A stretch of DNA of 64,000 nt. Source: CBDDEC01 sp965198045 (GTDB lineage: Bacteria > Chloroflexota > Dehalococcoidia > UBA2979). The notes under the pieces are model-generated. The model was not told the DNA's origin. It made no database searches and saw only the letters and a program-made list of their open reading frames with translations. The position numbers and the translations under genes are program-made. Where the stretch lies: NCBI GenBank assembly GCA_965198045.1, contig CBDAOL010000010.1, positions 62,001-126,000 on the forward strand, read 5' to 3'. Below, in pieces: positions 62,999 through 64,000 of the stretch (position 1 is its first letter; the number at the start of each line of letters is the position of its first letter).

Positions 62999-63136
62999 GC
63001 CGCTGGTGGATCCTGCCGAACGCCTCGAGGTCGCGCACGATGATCTTGTGCGACTCCTCGCCCTGGATGTAGTCGGGATCAGCGTGCGCGACTAGCTCAA
63101 GCAGGTAACGAGGTCCGCCGCGAGCGCGAAGAACTG

Positions 63137-63658
63137 GTGGACCCTTCTGTGCCCAACGACCCATCAAACAAGACGGGTGGGGTGGCGGGGCGCAGGTGCG
63201 CAGGCGCGCGCCTGTTGTTGTTCGAGCCGGACGCGGCGGCGGCCGCCGACTACGCCTTCAGCGCCGACCATGCGATCGAGCGGCTCGAGCTCGCGTCGGA
63301 GGCCCCACCGGTGGGCGCGGTGCGCGTGTTCGGCGCCTCTGATGTCGGCGAGCAGTTCGACGTCGGCGCGCTCGCCGAGGGCGCGGCTACTGCCGTCCTC
63401 GTCGACGACGCGCTCGACAGCTAGGCGCGCGTCGACGCCCGCGCGGCGAGCGAGCTGCGCCGCGCACGGCTGGCAACCGAGGCCGCGCGGGTGACGGCTC
63501 GCCCCAACGTCGGGCAGGAGATCGGCGACGTCGTCGAGGTCGCAGACGCTGCGCTCGGCCTCGACGCCGCGCGCTATCGCGTGGCGGCCGCGCGCTTCCG
63601 CTACACGCGCGAGCGCGGCCCTCGCGCCGAGATGCAGCTGACGCTGAGCATCCCCTAG
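63137..63658 (+). pseudogene. probable phage-derived protein with in-frame TAG
   Basis: One frame of 173 codons is interrupted by TAG at 63422-63424 (DDALDS-stop-ARVDARAASELRRARL) and ends TAG 63658. The second half (GQEIGDVVEVADAALGL, YRVAAARFRYTRERG, MQLTLSIP) resembles the end of tail/baseplate proteins that describe a local coordinate function. The family is not certain. The protein probably began further left before the IS6 remnant. Confidence 0.35.
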
Positions 63659-63667
63659 GAGACCACC

Positions 63668-63882
63668 ATGCCCGAACCGACGCTCACCCGAGGCACGATC
63701 ATGGCGTTCGACGCCCCCTCGCACACGGTGACCGCGCAGCTTGCCGACCGCTGGCCGCCACGGTCGACGGCGTCCCGGTTTCGCGCGCCATCGCCGCCGT
63801 CGACCTCGTCGTCGGCCGCCGCATCGCGATCGCGCAGTTCGACTCCGCAAACCACCGCGACGCGATGGTGGTCGGGGTGTAA
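63668..63882 (+). CDS. small phage-like protein, frameshifted
   Basis: It starts at ATG 63668, nine bases after the previous stop. MPEPTLTRGTIMAFDAPSH plus, after a missing base near 63750, LAATVDGVPVSRAIAAVDLV and VGRRIAIAQFDSANHRDAMV to TAA 63882, about 71 residues. The pattern of short beta strands resembles small baseplate-spike-like proteins found after tail genes; unproven. Confidence 0.35.
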
Positions 63883-63955
63883 TAGACGGTCGAACGTTCG
63901 TTGTGCACACCTCTATACTTGCGTCAGCAGGCGCGGGGTGCCTCTCGGGGGAGCC

Positions 63956-64000
63956 ATGGCTGACGCCGCGGAGGCGCGCGAGGAGAGGAGTCCGACAGAG
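63956..64000 (+). CDS. start of an unidentified gene
   Basis: CGGGGGAG is followed by ATG 63956 and 15 codons (MADAAEAREERSPTE) to the window edge. A -10-like TATACT lies at 63914-63919 in a small AT-rich patch. Too short to identify. Confidence 0.4.
   Translation, partial: MADAAEAREERSPTE

Overview
The window is high-GC bacterial DNA with dense coding and short spacers. It carries no rRNA and one tRNA. The gene content is typical of aerobic or marine Chloroflexota (Dehalococcoidia/SAR202-like): many family III (CaiB/BaiF) CoA-transferases, luciferase-like F420/FMN oxidoreductases, a deazaflavin-type nitroreductase, VOC proteins, class III aminotransferases and biotin-dependent carboxylase parts. 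That placement is inferred from content, not from a marker gene.

Layout. 0-5 kb: the end of an ABC-2 permease, a truncated membrane PAS-GGDEF protein, and an OmpR-type two-component pair. 4.3-23.3 kb: a catabolic and redox region with three LLM oxidoreductases, three VOC proteins, a Na+/Ca2+ antiporter, a two-module AhpD-like protein with an in-frame TGA at a redox cysteine position (probable selenoprotein), a nitroreductase, a Rieske ferredoxin plus P450 pair, an oligopeptide-type ABC importer without its ATPases, a CoA-transferase, a tyrosine phosphatase, a ureohydrolase, a GNAT and a beta-hydroxyacid dehydrogenase. 23.3-30 kb: an HxlR-SCP2 regulator divergent from a DHA2 exporter, a cupredoxin lipoprotein and two more MFS exporters. 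30-34.8 kb: a biotin carboxylase and a biotinyl-carboxyltransferase separated by an IS3-family element; the carboxylase is also broken by a 14-bp minisatellite. 34.8-37.3 kb: a double-length CoA-transferase. 37.4-43.9 kb: a metal-homeostasis block (Fur-family regulator, metal ABC importer, copper P-type ATPase, CsoR, HMA/Cys-rich protein).

44-50.5 kb is a rearranged zone around a tRNA-Arg with truncated genes facing each other, a TelA protein, an integrase remnant and a glutamine synthetase remnant. 50.6-62.5 kb returns to catabolism: two CoA-transferases, an amidase, a free biotinyl carrier, two closely related aminotransferases, an amidohydrolase and a divergent dihydropteroate-synthase-like protein. 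The last 1.5 kb holds an IS6-type transposase remnant and a short run that looks phage-derived.

About a dozen genes carry single-base frameshifts or in-frame stops while the rest of the protein is well conserved. This is either uncorrected assembly error or real decay, and it limits every claim based on an interrupted frame. The two most notable signals are the candidate selenocysteine codon near 9730 and the frame-switching 14-bp repeat near 33750.
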